A stretch of 64,000 nt of DNA from the NCBI RefSeq assembly GCF_003050905.1, contig NZ_QAOT01000006.1. The stretch is one strand, 5' to 3'. Each line of letters starts with the position of its first letter. Position 1 is the stretch's first letter. Below are positions 17,873 to 26,245 of this stretch, piece by piece. The translations under genes were made by a program, and so were the position numbers. This stretch comes from Cereibacter_A azotoformans. GTDB lineage: Bacteria; Pseudomonadota; Alphaproteobacteria; Rhodobacterales; Rhodobacteraceae. A model generated the notes under the pieces. It did no database searches. It saw only the letters and a program-made list of their open reading frames with translations, and was not told the DNA's origin.

Positions 17873-17902
17873 ATGGCGGCCGACGGATCGGCCGCCATTT
17901 TC
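17873..17902 (+). terminator. Rho-independent terminator after the Fe3+ binding protein gene
   Basis: A perfect 11-bp stem (17873-17883 with 17888-17898) with a CGGA tetraloop is followed by TTTTC, 25 bases after the stop codon. It separates the iron gene from the nucleoside hydrolase. Confidence 0.85.
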
Positions 17903-17939
17903 ACGTTTCCCCAAAGGGGACAGACCGCAAGGAGAGCCC

Positions 17940-18881
17940 ATGACCACGCCCCGCCGGATCATCATCGACACCGACCCCGGACAGGACGACGCCGTGGCTA
18001 TCCTGCTGGCGCTGGCAAGCCCCGAGCTTGAGGTTCTGGGCATTACGGCGGTTGCGGGGAACGTGCCGCTGCCGCTCACGCAGAAGAACGCCCGGATCAT
18101 CTGCGAGATCGCCGGGCGGACCGACATTCCGGTCTTTGCCGGCTGCGACGCGCCGCTCGTGCGCAAGCTGGTCACGGCCGAGCATGTGCATGGCAAGACC
18201 GGCCTCGACGGCCCCGCCCTGCCCGATCCGACCATGCCGCTTCAGGACCGGCACGCCGTCGATTTCCTGATCGAGACGCTGCGCACCGAGCCTGAGGGCA
18301 GCGTCACCCTCTGCCCGCTGGGCCCGCTCACCAACATCGCCACCGCCCTGCGGCGCGCGCCCGACATCGCGCCGCGCATCCGCGAGATCGTCCTGATGGG
18401 AGGCGCCTATTTCGAGGTCGGCAACATCACCCCCTCGGCCGAGTTCAACATCTATGTCGATCCCGAGGCCGCCGCGATCGTCTTCGGGGCGGGGGTGCCT
18501 CTGGTCGTCATGCCGCTCGACGTCACCCACAAGGCCCTGACCAGCCCCGCGCGCGTGCGCCGCTTCCGCGAGATGGGCACCCGGCCGGGGCGGATGGTAG
18601 CCGAGTGGACCGACTTCTTCGAGCGGTTCGACCGCGAGAAATACGGGGCGGAGGGCGCGCCGCTGCACGATCCCTGCGTGATCGCATGGCTGCTGAACCC
18701 CGACCTCTTCCTCGGGCGGCACATCAATGTCGAGATCGAGACCGAGGGCCGCTTCACGACCGGCATGACGGTGGCCGACTGGTGGCGGGTCAGCGACCGG
18801 GCGCCGAATGCGCTCTTCATGCGCGACCTCGACGCCGACGGGTTCTTCGACCTCCTTGCCGAGCGGATCGCGCGGCTCTGA
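17940..18881 (+). CDS. Inosine/uridine-preferring nucleoside hydrolase
   Basis: A 313-residue calcium-dependent N-ribohydrolase that splits ribonucleosides into base and ribose for salvage. The N-terminal DTDPGQDDA metal cluster (residues 10-18) is intact, as are EVGNITPSAEFNIYVDPEAA (NxxxEFN...DPEAA) and the C-terminal HDPCVIAWLL Asp region. Exact nucleoside preference is not readable from sequence. AGGAG at 17931-17935 precedes the ATG. It appears monocistronic and converges with the kinase gene at 18918. Confidence 0.88.
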   Translation: MTTPRRIIIDTDPGQDDAVAILLALASPELEVLGITAVAGNVPLPLTQKNARIICEIAGRTDIPVFAGCDAPLVRKLVTAEHVHGKTGLDGPALPDPTMPLQDRHAVDFLIETLRTEPEGSVTLCPLGPLTNIATALRRAPDIAPRIREIVLMGGAYFEVGNITPSAEFNIYVDPEAAAIVFGAGVPLVVMPLDVTHKALTSPARVRRFREMGTRPGRMVAEWTDFFERFDREKYGAEGAPLHDPCVIAWLLNPDLFLGRHINVEIETEGRFTTGMTVADWWRVSDRAPNALFMRDLDADGFFDLLAERIARL

Positions 18882-18917
18882 CCCTGCCCGGTGGATAGCC
18901 GGCCGCGCCCCTCGACT

Positions 18918-19973
18918 TCAGGAGGCGGGCAGCGTCACGATGAACCGGCTGCCCTTGCCCAGTTCGCTCTCGATCCGAAAGCGGCCGCGGTGGCGGTTCA
19001 CGATATGCTTGACGATGGCGAGGCCGAGCCCCGTCCCGCCCTTCTCGCGCGAGCGGTGGTTGTCCACGCGGTAGAACCGTTCGGTGAGACGCGGAAGGTG
19101 GATCGCGTCGATCCCCTCGCCGCGGTCCACCACCTCGATCCGCACGGCCGGCCCCAACCGCGCGAGCCCGTCGGGGTCGCGGGCCACCTCGACGGTCACG
19201 AGCTTGCCCGAGGCGCCGTATTTCACCGCGTTCTCGATCAGGTTGTGGAAGACCTGCGTCAGCTGGTCGGCGTCGCCCGGCAGGGGGAGGTGCCCGGTCT
19301 CGCCGGTGCGCTCGATCGCGACGCCCGCCGCCTCGGCCATCGGCCGCAGCGCGGCCACCGCCTGACCGATCACGGCCGAGACATCGACCTGCGTGACCGG
19401 CCGCACCCGCTCTTCGGCCTCCACCCGACTGAGCGAGAGAAGATCCTGCACCAGACGGTTCATGCGGCCCGCCTCGCGCGCCATGATCGCAAGGAACCGC
19501 GCGCGGGCCGCCGGATCCTCGCGCGCGGCGCCCTGCAGCGTCTCGATGAAGCCGAGCAGCGCGGTCAGCGGCGTGCGCAACTCGTGGCTCACGTTCGCCA
19601 CGAAGTCGCGGCGGATCGCGCCCATCTGTTCCTGCTCGGTGATGTCCTCGAAGGCGCAGAGCGCGCACCGTTCGCCCGCCACCGGCACCGGCGTCACCGT
19701 CACACGGTAGGTCACCTCGCGCGAGGGGCCGGTGATGATGTGGCGCGCCCGTCCCGGCCGATCGAGCCGGAGCGCCCCCTCGATCGCGTCCAGCAACGCT
19801 GGCTGGCGCATCGCCATGACATAATGCCGGGCCACGCTCGTCGCCCCGAAGAGACGCTGGGCGGGCGCGTTGGCCGACCTGATCCGCTCGTCGGGCCCGA
19901 TCAGGACGAGCGGCAGCGGCACTCCCTCAAGAAGCTGGGCTGCGTCCTGCTCCTGCATCCTCGTCTCCCGCAT
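18918..19973 (-). CDS. PhoR-like PAS sensor histidine kinase, no membrane segment
   Basis: A 351-residue kinase with a PAS domain (about 12-115), a dimerisation/phosphoacceptor helix with SHELRTPLTALLGF (His near residue 130), and an HATPase domain with N box (HNLIENAVKYG), G1 (VVDRGEGID), F box (FYRVDN) and G2 (GGTGLGLAIVKHI). The domain order matches PhoR, yet no transmembrane helix is present and neither phoB nor pst genes adjoin it. ATGs at 19973 and 19958 both have plausible Shine-Dalgarno sequences. PhoR identity is therefore tentative. Confidence 0.78.
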   Translation of the reverse strand: MRETRMQEQDAAQLLEGVPLPLVLIGPDERIRSANAPAQRLFGATSVARHYVMAMRQPALLDAIEGALRLDRPGRARHIITGPSREVTYRVTVTPVPVAGERCALCAFEDITEQEQMGAIRRDFVANVSHELRTPLTALLGFIETLQGAAREDPAARARFLAIMAREAGRMNRLVQDLLSLSRVEAEERVRPVTQVDVSAVIGQAVAALRPMAEAAGVAIERTGETGHLPLPGDADQLTQVFHNLIENAVKYGASGKLVTVEVARDPDGLARLGPAVRIEVVDRGEGIDAIHLPRLTERFYRVDNHRSREKGGTGLGLAIVKHIVNRHRGRFRIESELGKGSRFIVTLPAS

Positions 19974-20114
19974 GGCTGCGCGCCCTTCCTGCCATGCGAT
20001 GCGGCCCGGCGCCAGACGGACCCGCCCCATGCTGCAACGCGCGGGGCGAGGTGTTGCCTCGCACCCGCAGCAGGCGTCCCCGGCGGCTGCGAGCCGGGGC
20101 CCCTGTGGGTCGGA

Positions 20115-20633
20115 TCAGAGGGCGGTCAGTTCCGCACGAAAGCGGCGGGCATTGGCGGCATAGCCCTCGGCCGAGGCCATGAGACGGGCGCGCTCCTCCT
20201 CGGTCAGTTCGCGCACCACCTTGCCCGGAGCCCCCTTGACCAGCGAGAAGTCGGGGATCTCCTTGCCTTCGGTGATCAGAGCGCAGGCGCCGATCAGGCA
20301 GAAGCGGCCGATCTTCGCCCCGTTCAGCACCGTGGCGCCCATGCCGATCAGCGAGCCCTCGCCGATGGTGCAGCCGTGCAGCATCGCCTTGTGGCCGATG
20401 GTGCAGTTCGGCCCCACCGTCAGCGGAAAGCCCCAGTCGGTGTGCAGCACCGAGTTTTCCTGCACGTTCGAGCCGGCACCGATCACGATCTCTTCGTTGT
20501 CGCCGCGCAGGGTCGAGCCGAACCAGACCGAGCTGCCGGCCTCGAGCACCACCTTGCCGATCACGTTGGCATCGGGTGCGACCCAGGCTTCGGCGTCGAT
20601 GCGCGGCGCCACGCCGTTCAGTGCATAGATCAT
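20115..20633 (-). CDS. Gamma-class carbonic anhydrase-like hexapeptide protein
   Basis: A 172-residue left-handed beta-helix protein built of hexapeptide repeats. The three zinc-binding histidines of gamma carbonic anhydrases are all present (H64, H81, H86, the last two in GHKAMLHGC), with the RGDNEEIVIG and NVQENSVLH segments. It could hydrate CO2 or act as a YrdA-type protein, since many family members are poorly active. Its start overlaps the gmk stop by 4 bases. Confidence 0.85.
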   Translation of the reverse strand: MIYALNGVAPRIDAEAWVAPDANVIGKVVLEAGSSVWFGSTLRGDNEEIVIGAGSNVQENSVLHTDWGFPLTVGPNCTIGHKAMLHGCTIGEGSLIGMGATVLNGAKIGRFCLIGACALITEGKEIPDFSLVKGAPGKVVRELTEEERARLMASAEGYAANARRFRAELTAL

Positions 20634-21271
20634 CGGGCGTCAAACTCCTTGTTCAGTTCGCGGACGTGATCCACCAGCGTCGGCTGCGTCTCGCGGCGAA
20701 GGCGCGTGGCGGACACGATCCGCTTCAGCTTTTCCTCGGTCTCCTGAAGGTCCTCGTTGACTAGCACATAATCGTATTCGGCCCAGTGGCTGATCTCGTC
20801 CCGGCTCTTGCGCATCCGGTCGCGGATCACCTCGTCGCTGTCCTGCCCGCGGAAGCGCAGCCGTCGCTCGAGTTCCTCGATCGAGGGCGGGAGGATGAAG
20901 ATCGACAGCACGTCCCGTCCGAGCGACGAGTTGCGGATCTGCTGCGCGCCCTGCCAGTCCACGTCGAAGAGCACGTCGCGCCCGGCCTCGAGCGCCTCGA
21001 TCACCGGAGCCTTGGGCGAGCCGTAGCCGTTGCCGAAGACCTCGGCATATTCCAGCATCTCGCCGCGCTGGACATGGTTGGCGAAGGCCTCCCTCGACAG
21101 GAAGTAGTAGTCCCGTCCGTCCACCTCACCGGGCCGCGGCGGGCGGGTCGTGGCCGAGACCGAAAATCGGATCGTCGGGTCCCAGGCCATCAGCCGCTTG
21201 GACAGGGTCGATTTTCCGGCGCCCGAGGGCGAGGAAAGGATGAGGAGAAGTCCGCGCCGCGCCATGGTCAC
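20630..21271 (-). CDS. gmk: Guanylate kinase
   Basis: A 213-residue enzyme phosphorylating GMP/dGMP. P-loop SSPSGAGKSTLSKRL at the N-terminus, then SATTRPPRPGEVDGRDYYFL, the GMP-binding block. The first in-frame start is GTG at 21271, overlapping the yicC stop (GTGA); ATG at 21265 is an alternative two codons later. yicC-gmk-carbonic anhydrase form a coupled operon; yicC-gmk adjacency is common in bacteria. Confidence 0.93.
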   Translation of the reverse strand: MTMARRGLLLILSSPSGAGKSTLSKRLMAWDPTIRFSVSATTRPPRPGEVDGRDYYFLSREAFANHVQRGEMLEYAEVFGNGYGSPKAPVIEALEAGRDVLFDVDWQGAQQIRNSSLGRDVLSIFILPPSIEELERRLRFRGQDSDEVIRDRMRKSRDEISHWAEYDYVLVNEDLQETEEKLKRIVSATRLRRETQPTLVDHVRELNKEFDAR

Positions 21272-22158
21272 TCCACGTTCTGGATCTGCTCGCGCATCTG
21301 GTCAATGACGGTCTTGAGGTCGAGGCCGACCTGCGTCAGCGCCAGCGACTGGGCCTTGGAGCAGAGCGTGTTCGCCTCGCGCATGAATTCCTGCACGAGG
21401 AAATCGAGGCGGCGGCCGACCGGGCCGCTCTCGCCCAGAAGGCTCCGGGCCGCGGTCACATGCGCGGCGAGCCGGTCGAGTTCCTCGGTCACGTCCTGCT
21501 TGACGGCCAGAAGCGCCAGTTCCTGCGCGACACGGGTCTCGTCGAGGCCGTCGCCCGCGGCGAGCAGGCGCGCCATGTTCTCACGAAGCGCGACGGGCGC
21601 GGCCGCGCGACGGGCCTCGGCCTCGGTGGCGGCGGCGGCGGTCAGCGCCTCGATCCGGTCGAGCTGGGCCGCGATCAGCCGCGCCAGCGCCTCGCCCTCG
21701 GTGCGCCGCATGGACGCGAAATCCGCCAGCAGCTCAGGCAGTTCGGCCAGGAGCGCCGCCCGCAGCGGGCCCGTATCCTCGACCCCTGACGCCTGTTCCA
21801 GCACGCCCCGCAGCCCAAGAACCTCGGTCGCGCTGGCCGGGCGGAGGTCAATCCCCGTCCCGCGCGCGGCGGCCTCCACGTCGCCCATCGCCCGCAGCAC
21901 CGCGTCGAGCGTCGCCGGATTGACCCGCAGCCCCTCGGAGCCACCCTCGGCCGCCACCTTGAGCGACAGGCTCACGCTGCCCCGGTTGAGCGCCCGGCCC
22001 AGCTCGGCCCGGATCGCAGGTTCGAGACCCTCGATCCAGTCCGGCACCCTGAGCCGCAGATCCAGCCCCTTTCCGTTCACCGCGCGCACTTCCCACAGCC
22101 ACGAATGGCCGTGCCCCTGGCCCTTCCGCGTCGCGAAGCCGGTCATCGAGCTGATCAT
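21268..22158 (-). CDS. yicC: YicC/YloC family endoribonuclease
   Basis: A 296-residue protein with the MISSMTGFA start and the C-terminal EANTLCSKAQSLALTQVGLDLK block, carrying the conserved E(A/M)NTL pattern of the family. YicC proteins have been shown to be RNA endonucleases in Enterobacteria; the alphaproteobacterial targets are not known. The middle is a long helical region with possible coiled coil. It is first in the yicC-gmk operon and divergent from the PAS_5 gene. Confidence 0.88.
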   Translation of the reverse strand: MISSMTGFATRKGQGHGHSWLWEVRAVNGKGLDLRLRVPDWIEGLEPAIRAELGRALNRGSVSLSLKVAAEGGSEGLRVNPATLDAVLRAMGDVEAAARGTGIDLRPASATEVLGLRGVLEQASGVEDTGPLRAALLAELPELLADFASMRRTEGEALARLIAAQLDRIEALTAAAATEAEARRAAAPVALRENMARLLAAGDGLDETRVAQELALLAVKQDVTEELDRLAAHVTAARSLLGESGPVGRRLDFLVQEFMREANTLCSKAQSLALTQVGLDLKTVIDQMREQIQNVE

Positions 22159-22348
22159 GCAGTCCTCCCCGACCCCCGCCGTTCGTTTACCATCGTCTCA
22201 GAATTTTCACCCGGAGATACGAAAGGAGGGGTAGATTAACATTTGGATAACCATTGCGGCCGGAGCCCGGCTTCGCCCGCAGCGGCGCATAACAGAGCGG
22301 CGGATGCGCGGCAACCCGCGCGCAGCCACGGGAAACGGGAGAGAAGTC

Positions 22349-23026
22349 ATGGGCATGAGGTTCGGCGGCACCGGCATCGGTCACCCGGGCGGAGGGGGAC
22401 GCGCGGGCGTCGATCCCGCCGCGCTGCTGGTCGTGCGGAGCCACTGGCACGAGTTGCGCTGCCGCGCGGGCGGCGAGCTGCCCGGCCGCGCCGACATCGA
22501 CCCCCGGCGCATCGAGGGCGCATTGGGGTGCGCCTTCCTCGCCGAGCGGATCGCGCCGGGCATGGCGCGCTTCCGCCTTGCCGGCATGCATCTGGCCGAT
22601 CTTCTGGGCATCGACGTGCGGGGCATCCCGATCTCGACCATGTTCGGCTTCGATTCGCGTGACCGTCTCGCCGAGGTTCTGGGACGGGTCTTCACCGGCC
22701 CCGGCGTTGGCGAGGTCTGGATCGAATCGCCCGCCTCGCTCGGGCGGCAGGCTCTCACGGGGCGGCTGCTGCTGTTGCCCCTGCGCTCGGAGGGCGAGCC
22801 GCCGCTGGTCTTCGGCTGCCTCGTGACCGAAGGGGAGATCGGCCGGGCGCCGCGCAAGCTGACGATCACGCGCTCGGCCGTGGAGATGATCGAGGCGATG
22901 CCGCCCGAGCGGCCCCTGCCGCGCCTTCGACTGCCCGAGTTCTCCGAGGCCGGGTTCGAGGCCGCTCCGCCGCCGCCCCGCGCCAAGCCGGGCCGCGCGC
23001 ACCTGCGGCTGGTCAAGTCGGACTGA
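22349..23026 (+). CDS. PAS_5-type PAS domain protein
   Basis: A 225-residue protein resembling the PAS_5 (PF07310) family of Rhodobacterales and Rhizobiales, a PAS-like domain without an attached output module. The core (about residues 20-165) includes RADIDPRRIEGALGCAFLAE and ARFRLAGMHLADLLGIDVRG. The C-terminal 50 residues are Pro/Arg-rich and probably unstructured. ATG at 22349 with GGGAGAGAAG upstream is preferred to the longer frame. Ligand and partner are unknown. Confidence 0.75.
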   Translation: MGMRFGGTGIGHPGGGGRAGVDPAALLVVRSHWHELRCRAGGELPGRADIDPRRIEGALGCAFLAERIAPGMARFRLAGMHLADLLGIDVRGIPISTMFGFDSRDRLAEVLGRVFTGPGVGEVWIESPASLGRQALTGRLLLLPLRSEGEPPLVFGCLVTEGEIGRAPRKLTITRSAVEMIEAMPPERPLPRLRLPEFSEAGFEAAPPPPRAKPGRAHLRLVKSD

Positions 23027-23036
23027 GCCGGATGAA

Positions 23037-23060
23037 AAAGCCGCCCCTATGGGCGGCTTT
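23037..23060. terminator. Bidirectional terminator between PAS_5 gene and DAHP synthase gene
   Basis: A 10-bp perfect stem (23037-23046 with 23051-23060) has a 4-base loop. A-rich sequence on the left gives a U-tract for minus-strand transcripts, and TTTC follows on the plus strand. It sits between two convergent stop codons (23026 and 23084). Confidence 0.8.
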
Positions 23061-23083
23061 CGGGGTGCGGACGTCGTGCGAGG

Positions 23084-24454
23084 CTACAGCGCCACGCGCC
23101 GGCCCGCTTCGCGCATCGTGGTCAGTTCCTCGGCCACGAGGAAGGCCAGCTCCAGCGACTGCGAGGCGTTGAGACGGGGATCGCAGGCCGTGTGGTAGCG
23201 GTTCGAGAGATCCTCGTCCGTCACCGCACGCAGGCCGCCGGTGCATTCGGTCACGTCCTGCCCGGTCATCTCGAAATGCACGCCGCCGGGGATCGTGCCC
23301 TCGGCCTTGTGGATCGCGAAGAACTCGCGCACCTCGCGCAGCACCGAGTCGAACGGGCGGGTCTTGTAGCCCGAGGCCGCCTTGATCGTGTTGCCGTGCA
23401 TCGGATCGCAGCACCAGGTGACCTTGGCGCCCTCCTCGCGCACGGCCTTGATCAGCCGCGGCAGATGCTCGCCCACCTTGCCCGCGCCGAAGCGCGCGAT
23501 CAGCGTGAGCCGCCCCGCCTCGTTCTGCGGGTTGAGCTTGGCCATCAGCACCTTGAGATCCTCGACCGTGGTCGAGGGGCCGCATTTCAGCCCGATCGGG
23601 TTCAGCACGCCGCGGCAGAACTCGACATGCGCGCCATCGATCTGGCGCGTGCGGTCGCCGATCCAGATCATGTGGCCCGAGCCCGCGATCGGCTGGCCGG
23701 TGATCGAATCGATCCGGCAGAGCGCCTCTTCATATTCCAGCAGCAGCGCCTCGTGCGAGGTGTAGAAGTCCACCGTCGCCAGATCGTGCGAGGTCGAACC
23801 GTTCACGCCCGCGGCCGACATGAAGTCGAGCGCGTCCGAGATCCGGTTCGAGATGTCGCGATACCGCTCGGCCTTGTCCTGCTCGCAGAAGCCCAGCGTC
23901 CAGGAATGGACGCGGTGGATGTCGGCGAAGCCGCCCGTCGAGAAGGCGCGCAGCAGATTGAGCGAGGCCGCGGCCTGTGTGTAGGCCTGCAGCATCCGCC
24001 GGGGATCGGGGATGCGCGACTCGGGGCTCGGGTCGAAGCCGTTGATGATGTCGCCCCGGTAGGACGGCAGCTCCATCCCGTTGATGACCTCGGTCGGGGC
24101 CGAGCGCGGCTTGGCGAACTGCCCCGCCATGCGGCCGATCTTCACGACCGGCACCTTGGCCCCGTAGGTGAGCACGACCGCCATCTGCAGGAGCACGCGG
24201 AACGTGTCGCGGATGTTGTCGGCCGAGAATTCCGCAAAGCTCTCGGCGCAGTCGCCGCCCTGCAGCAGGAAGGCGCGGCCCTCGGCCGCCTCGGCCAGCG
24301 CCGCCTTCAGCTTGCGGGCCTCGCCCGCGAAGACGAGGGGCGGATATTTCGCAAGCTGCGCCTCGACCGCCTCGACGGCGGCGGCCTCCGGATAGTCGGG
24401 CATCTGGATGCGCGGCTTGGCGCGCCAGTCGGTCTTGGTCCAGCCCCTGCTCAT
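23084..24454 (-). CDS. aroG: Class II 3-deoxy-7-phosphoheptulonate synthase
   Basis: A 456-residue plant-like (class II) DAHP synthase that condenses PEP and erythrose-4-phosphate as the first step of aromatic amino acid synthesis. Family blocks: LLQGGDCAESFAEF (metal-binding Cys), RMAGQFAKPRS, the GF(A)DIHRVHSW region and CDPMHGNT near the C-terminus. No ACT or chorismate mutase domain is attached. It is monocistronic, ended by the bidirectional hairpin at 23037. Confidence 0.92.
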   Translation of the reverse strand: MSRGWTKTDWRAKPRIQMPDYPEAAAVEAVEAQLAKYPPLVFAGEARKLKAALAEAAEGRAFLLQGGDCAESFAEFSADNIRDTFRVLLQMAVVLTYGAKVPVVKIGRMAGQFAKPRSAPTEVINGMELPSYRGDIINGFDPSPESRIPDPRRMLQAYTQAAASLNLLRAFSTGGFADIHRVHSWTLGFCEQDKAERYRDISNRISDALDFMSAAGVNGSTSHDLATVDFYTSHEALLLEYEEALCRIDSITGQPIAGSGHMIWIGDRTRQIDGAHVEFCRGVLNPIGLKCGPSTTVEDLKVLMAKLNPQNEAGRLTLIARFGAGKVGEHLPRLIKAVREEGAKVTWCCDPMHGNTIKAASGYKTRPFDSVLREVREFFAIHKAEGTIPGGVHFEMTGQDVTECTGGLRAVTDEDLSNRYHTACDPRLNASQSLELAFLVAEELTTMREAGRRVAL

Positions 24455-24556
24455 GACGGGTCCTCCGGCAGCTTTGATCTGCGGGGCATATACGGAAAGG
24501 GCGGGGTCTTGGGAAGCGGAATTGGCTCAAGGAGGACCTTGAAGGGTGCGCCGTTT

Positions 24557-24569
24557 CCTGTTTCACAGG
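24557..24569. promoter_or_regulatory. Short palindrome upstream of the GlxA-type regulator
   Basis: CCTGT-TTC-ACAGG, with 5-bp perfect arms, lies 28 bases before the ATG of an AraC-type regulator in the 142-base divergent region shared with the DAHP synthase gene. It may be an autoregulatory operator; no binding data. Confidence 0.3.
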
Positions 24570-24596
24570 GCTGTAAACGACGCACAAGGTCGCAAC

Positions 24597-25601
24597 ATGA
24601 CCGTTTCCCCCGCAAGGTCCGCCAGATCCGACAAGCCGCGCCGGTTCGTCTTCCTGCTGCTCGACCGCTTCACCATGATCTCCTTTGCCGGAGCGATCGA
24701 GCCGCTGAGGCTCGCCAACCGGATTTCGGGCCGGACCATCTATGCATGGGCACTTGCGGGCGAGAACGGGGCCGAGGCCGTCTGCTCGAACGGCGCGGCC
24801 TTCCGGCTCGACATGGGCCTCGACGAGATCGAGCGCGAGGATGTGCTGCTGGTCTGCGGCGGCATCGACGTGCAGAAGGCCACGACACGGGCCGTCGTCA
24901 ACTGGCTCCGGCGCGAGGCGCGCCGCGGGGTGACGATCGGCGGGCTCTGCACCGGGGCCTATGCCCTCGCCCGCGCCGGGCTTCTCGACGGGCGCAAGGC
25001 CACGATCCACTGGGAGAATCAGGACGGCTTCACCGAGGAGTTCCCCGAGGTGCGGCTGACCAAGTCGGTCTTCGTGATGGACGGGAACCGGCTGACCACG
25101 GCGGGCGGCACGGCCTCGATCGACATGATGCTGAAGATCATCGCCCGCGATCAGGGCGACGACATCGCCAATACGGTGGCCGACCAGCTGATCTATTCCT
25201 CGATCCGCACCGATCAGGACACGCAGCGCCTGTCGATCCCGAGCCGGATCGGCGTGCGGCATCCCAAGCTGTCCGAAGTGATCCGCAAGATGGAGGCCAA
25301 CACCGAAGACCCGATCAGCCCGGCCGATCTGGCCGAGGAGGTGGGCATGTCCACCCGCCAGCTCGAGCGGCTGTTCCGTCGCTACCTCAACCGCTCGCCC
25401 AAACGCTACTACATGGAGTTGAGGCTGCAGAAGGCGCGCAACCTGCTGATGCAGACCGACATGAGCGTGATCAACGTGGCGCTGGCCTGCGGCTTTGCGA
25501 GCCCCTCGCATTTCTCGAAATGCTACCGGGCGCATTACGCGACCACACCCTACCGCGAGCGCGGCACGCACGGCGCAACCGCGGGGCCGCGCGCGTCCTG
25601 A
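24597..25601 (+). CDS. GlxA-family AraC-type transcriptional regulator (DJ-1/PfpI plus HTH)
   Basis: A 334-residue regulator with an N-terminal class I glutamine-amidotransferase-like (DJ-1/PfpI) domain (about 14-185; GGLCTGAYALARAGLLDG carries the nucleophile-elbow Cys position). The C-terminal AraC/XylS double helix-turn-helix (about 225-325) includes RKMEANTEDPISPADLAEEV and FASPSHFSKCYRAHYATTP. It resembles GbdR/CdhR-like regulators of betaine and carnitine catabolism, but no such catabolic genes are adjacent, so the effector is unassigned. The ATG at 24597 follows weak AAGG. Confidence 0.82.
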   Translation: MTVSPARSARSDKPRRFVFLLLDRFTMISFAGAIEPLRLANRISGRTIYAWALAGENGAEAVCSNGAAFRLDMGLDEIEREDVLLVCGGIDVQKATTRAVVNWLRREARRGVTIGGLCTGAYALARAGLLDGRKATIHWENQDGFTEEFPEVRLTKSVFVMDGNRLTTAGGTASIDMMLKIIARDQGDDIANTVADQLIYSSIRTDQDTQRLSIPSRIGVRHPKLSEVIRKMEANTEDPISPADLAEEVGMSTRQLERLFRRYLNRSPKRYYMELRLQKARNLLMQTDMSVINVALACGFASPSHFSKCYRAHYATTPYRERGTHGATAGPRAS

Positions 25602-25618
25602 GGCGGCACACTGCGAAA

Positions 25619-25643
25619 GGGCGGGAGGCCGAGCCCCCCGCCC
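25619..25643. terminator. GC hairpin between convergent regulator and cyclophilin genes
   Basis: A 7-bp stem (25619-25625 with 25637-25643) with an 11-base loop lies in the 50-base gap between convergent genes. No U-tract is present; termination is inferred from position. Confidence 0.35.
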
Positions 25644-25651
25644 CGCAGCGC

Positions 25652-26245
25652 CTACTCGGCCACCGAGACCTTCGTCATCACGTCGGGCGTGCGCGGAGGC
25701 TCGCCGCGGGTGATCGCGTCCACCACATCCATGCCCTGAACGACCCGCCCCACGACCGTGTATTGACCGTTCAGGAAGTCGCCGGGGGCGAACATGATGA
25801 AGAACTGCGAGTTCGCCGAGTTCGGATTGGCCGAGCGGGCCATCCCCACCACGCCGCGCGCAAAGGGCACGTCCGAGAACTCGGCCGGCAGGTCGGGATA
25901 GCTCGACCCGCCCGTTCCCGCGCGGCGCAGCGAGTCACCCTTGCCGAACTCGACATCGCCCGTCTGCGCCATGAAGCCCTCGATCACGCGATGAAAGACC
26001 ACGCCGTCATAGGCGCCCTCCTTCGCCAGCGTGACCATGCGCTCGACATGCTGCGGCGCCACCTCGGGCAGGAGGTCGATGACCACCTCGCCCTGCGCCT
26101 GCCCCGAGACCTCGATCACGAGGTTCGGGCCAGGGCCATCCTCGGCGTCCTGCGCGAAGACGGCCGACTGCGACAGCCCGTAGCCGCCGAGCACCGCAAG
26201 GCCCGCCGACATCAGCCCCGCAAAGAGGAACCGCTCAGACGACAT
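25652..26245 (-). CDS. Cyclophilin-type peptidylprolyl isomerase, exported or membrane-anchored
   Basis: A 197-residue cyclophilin with an N-terminal hydrophobic signal or anchor (about 8-31, ending FAQ) and a catalytic core (about 40-190): VVFHRVIEGFMAQTGD, then ANPNSANSQFFIMFAP, with the conserved Arg, Gln and Phe of the active site. It probably acts on periplasmic proteins. It follows and overlaps by 11 bases a cytoplasmic paralogue, giving a tandem pair with different locations. Confidence 0.88.
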   Translation of the reverse strand: MSSERFLFAGLMSAGLAVLGGYGLSQSAVFAQDAEDGPGPNLVIEVSGQAQGEVVIDLLPEVAPQHVERMVTLAKEGAYDGVVFHRVIEGFMAQTGDVEFGKGDSLRRAGTGGSSYPDLPAEFSDVPFARGVVGMARSANPNSANSQFFIMFAPGDFLNGQYTVVGRVVQGMDVVDAITRGEPPRTPDVMTKVSVAE

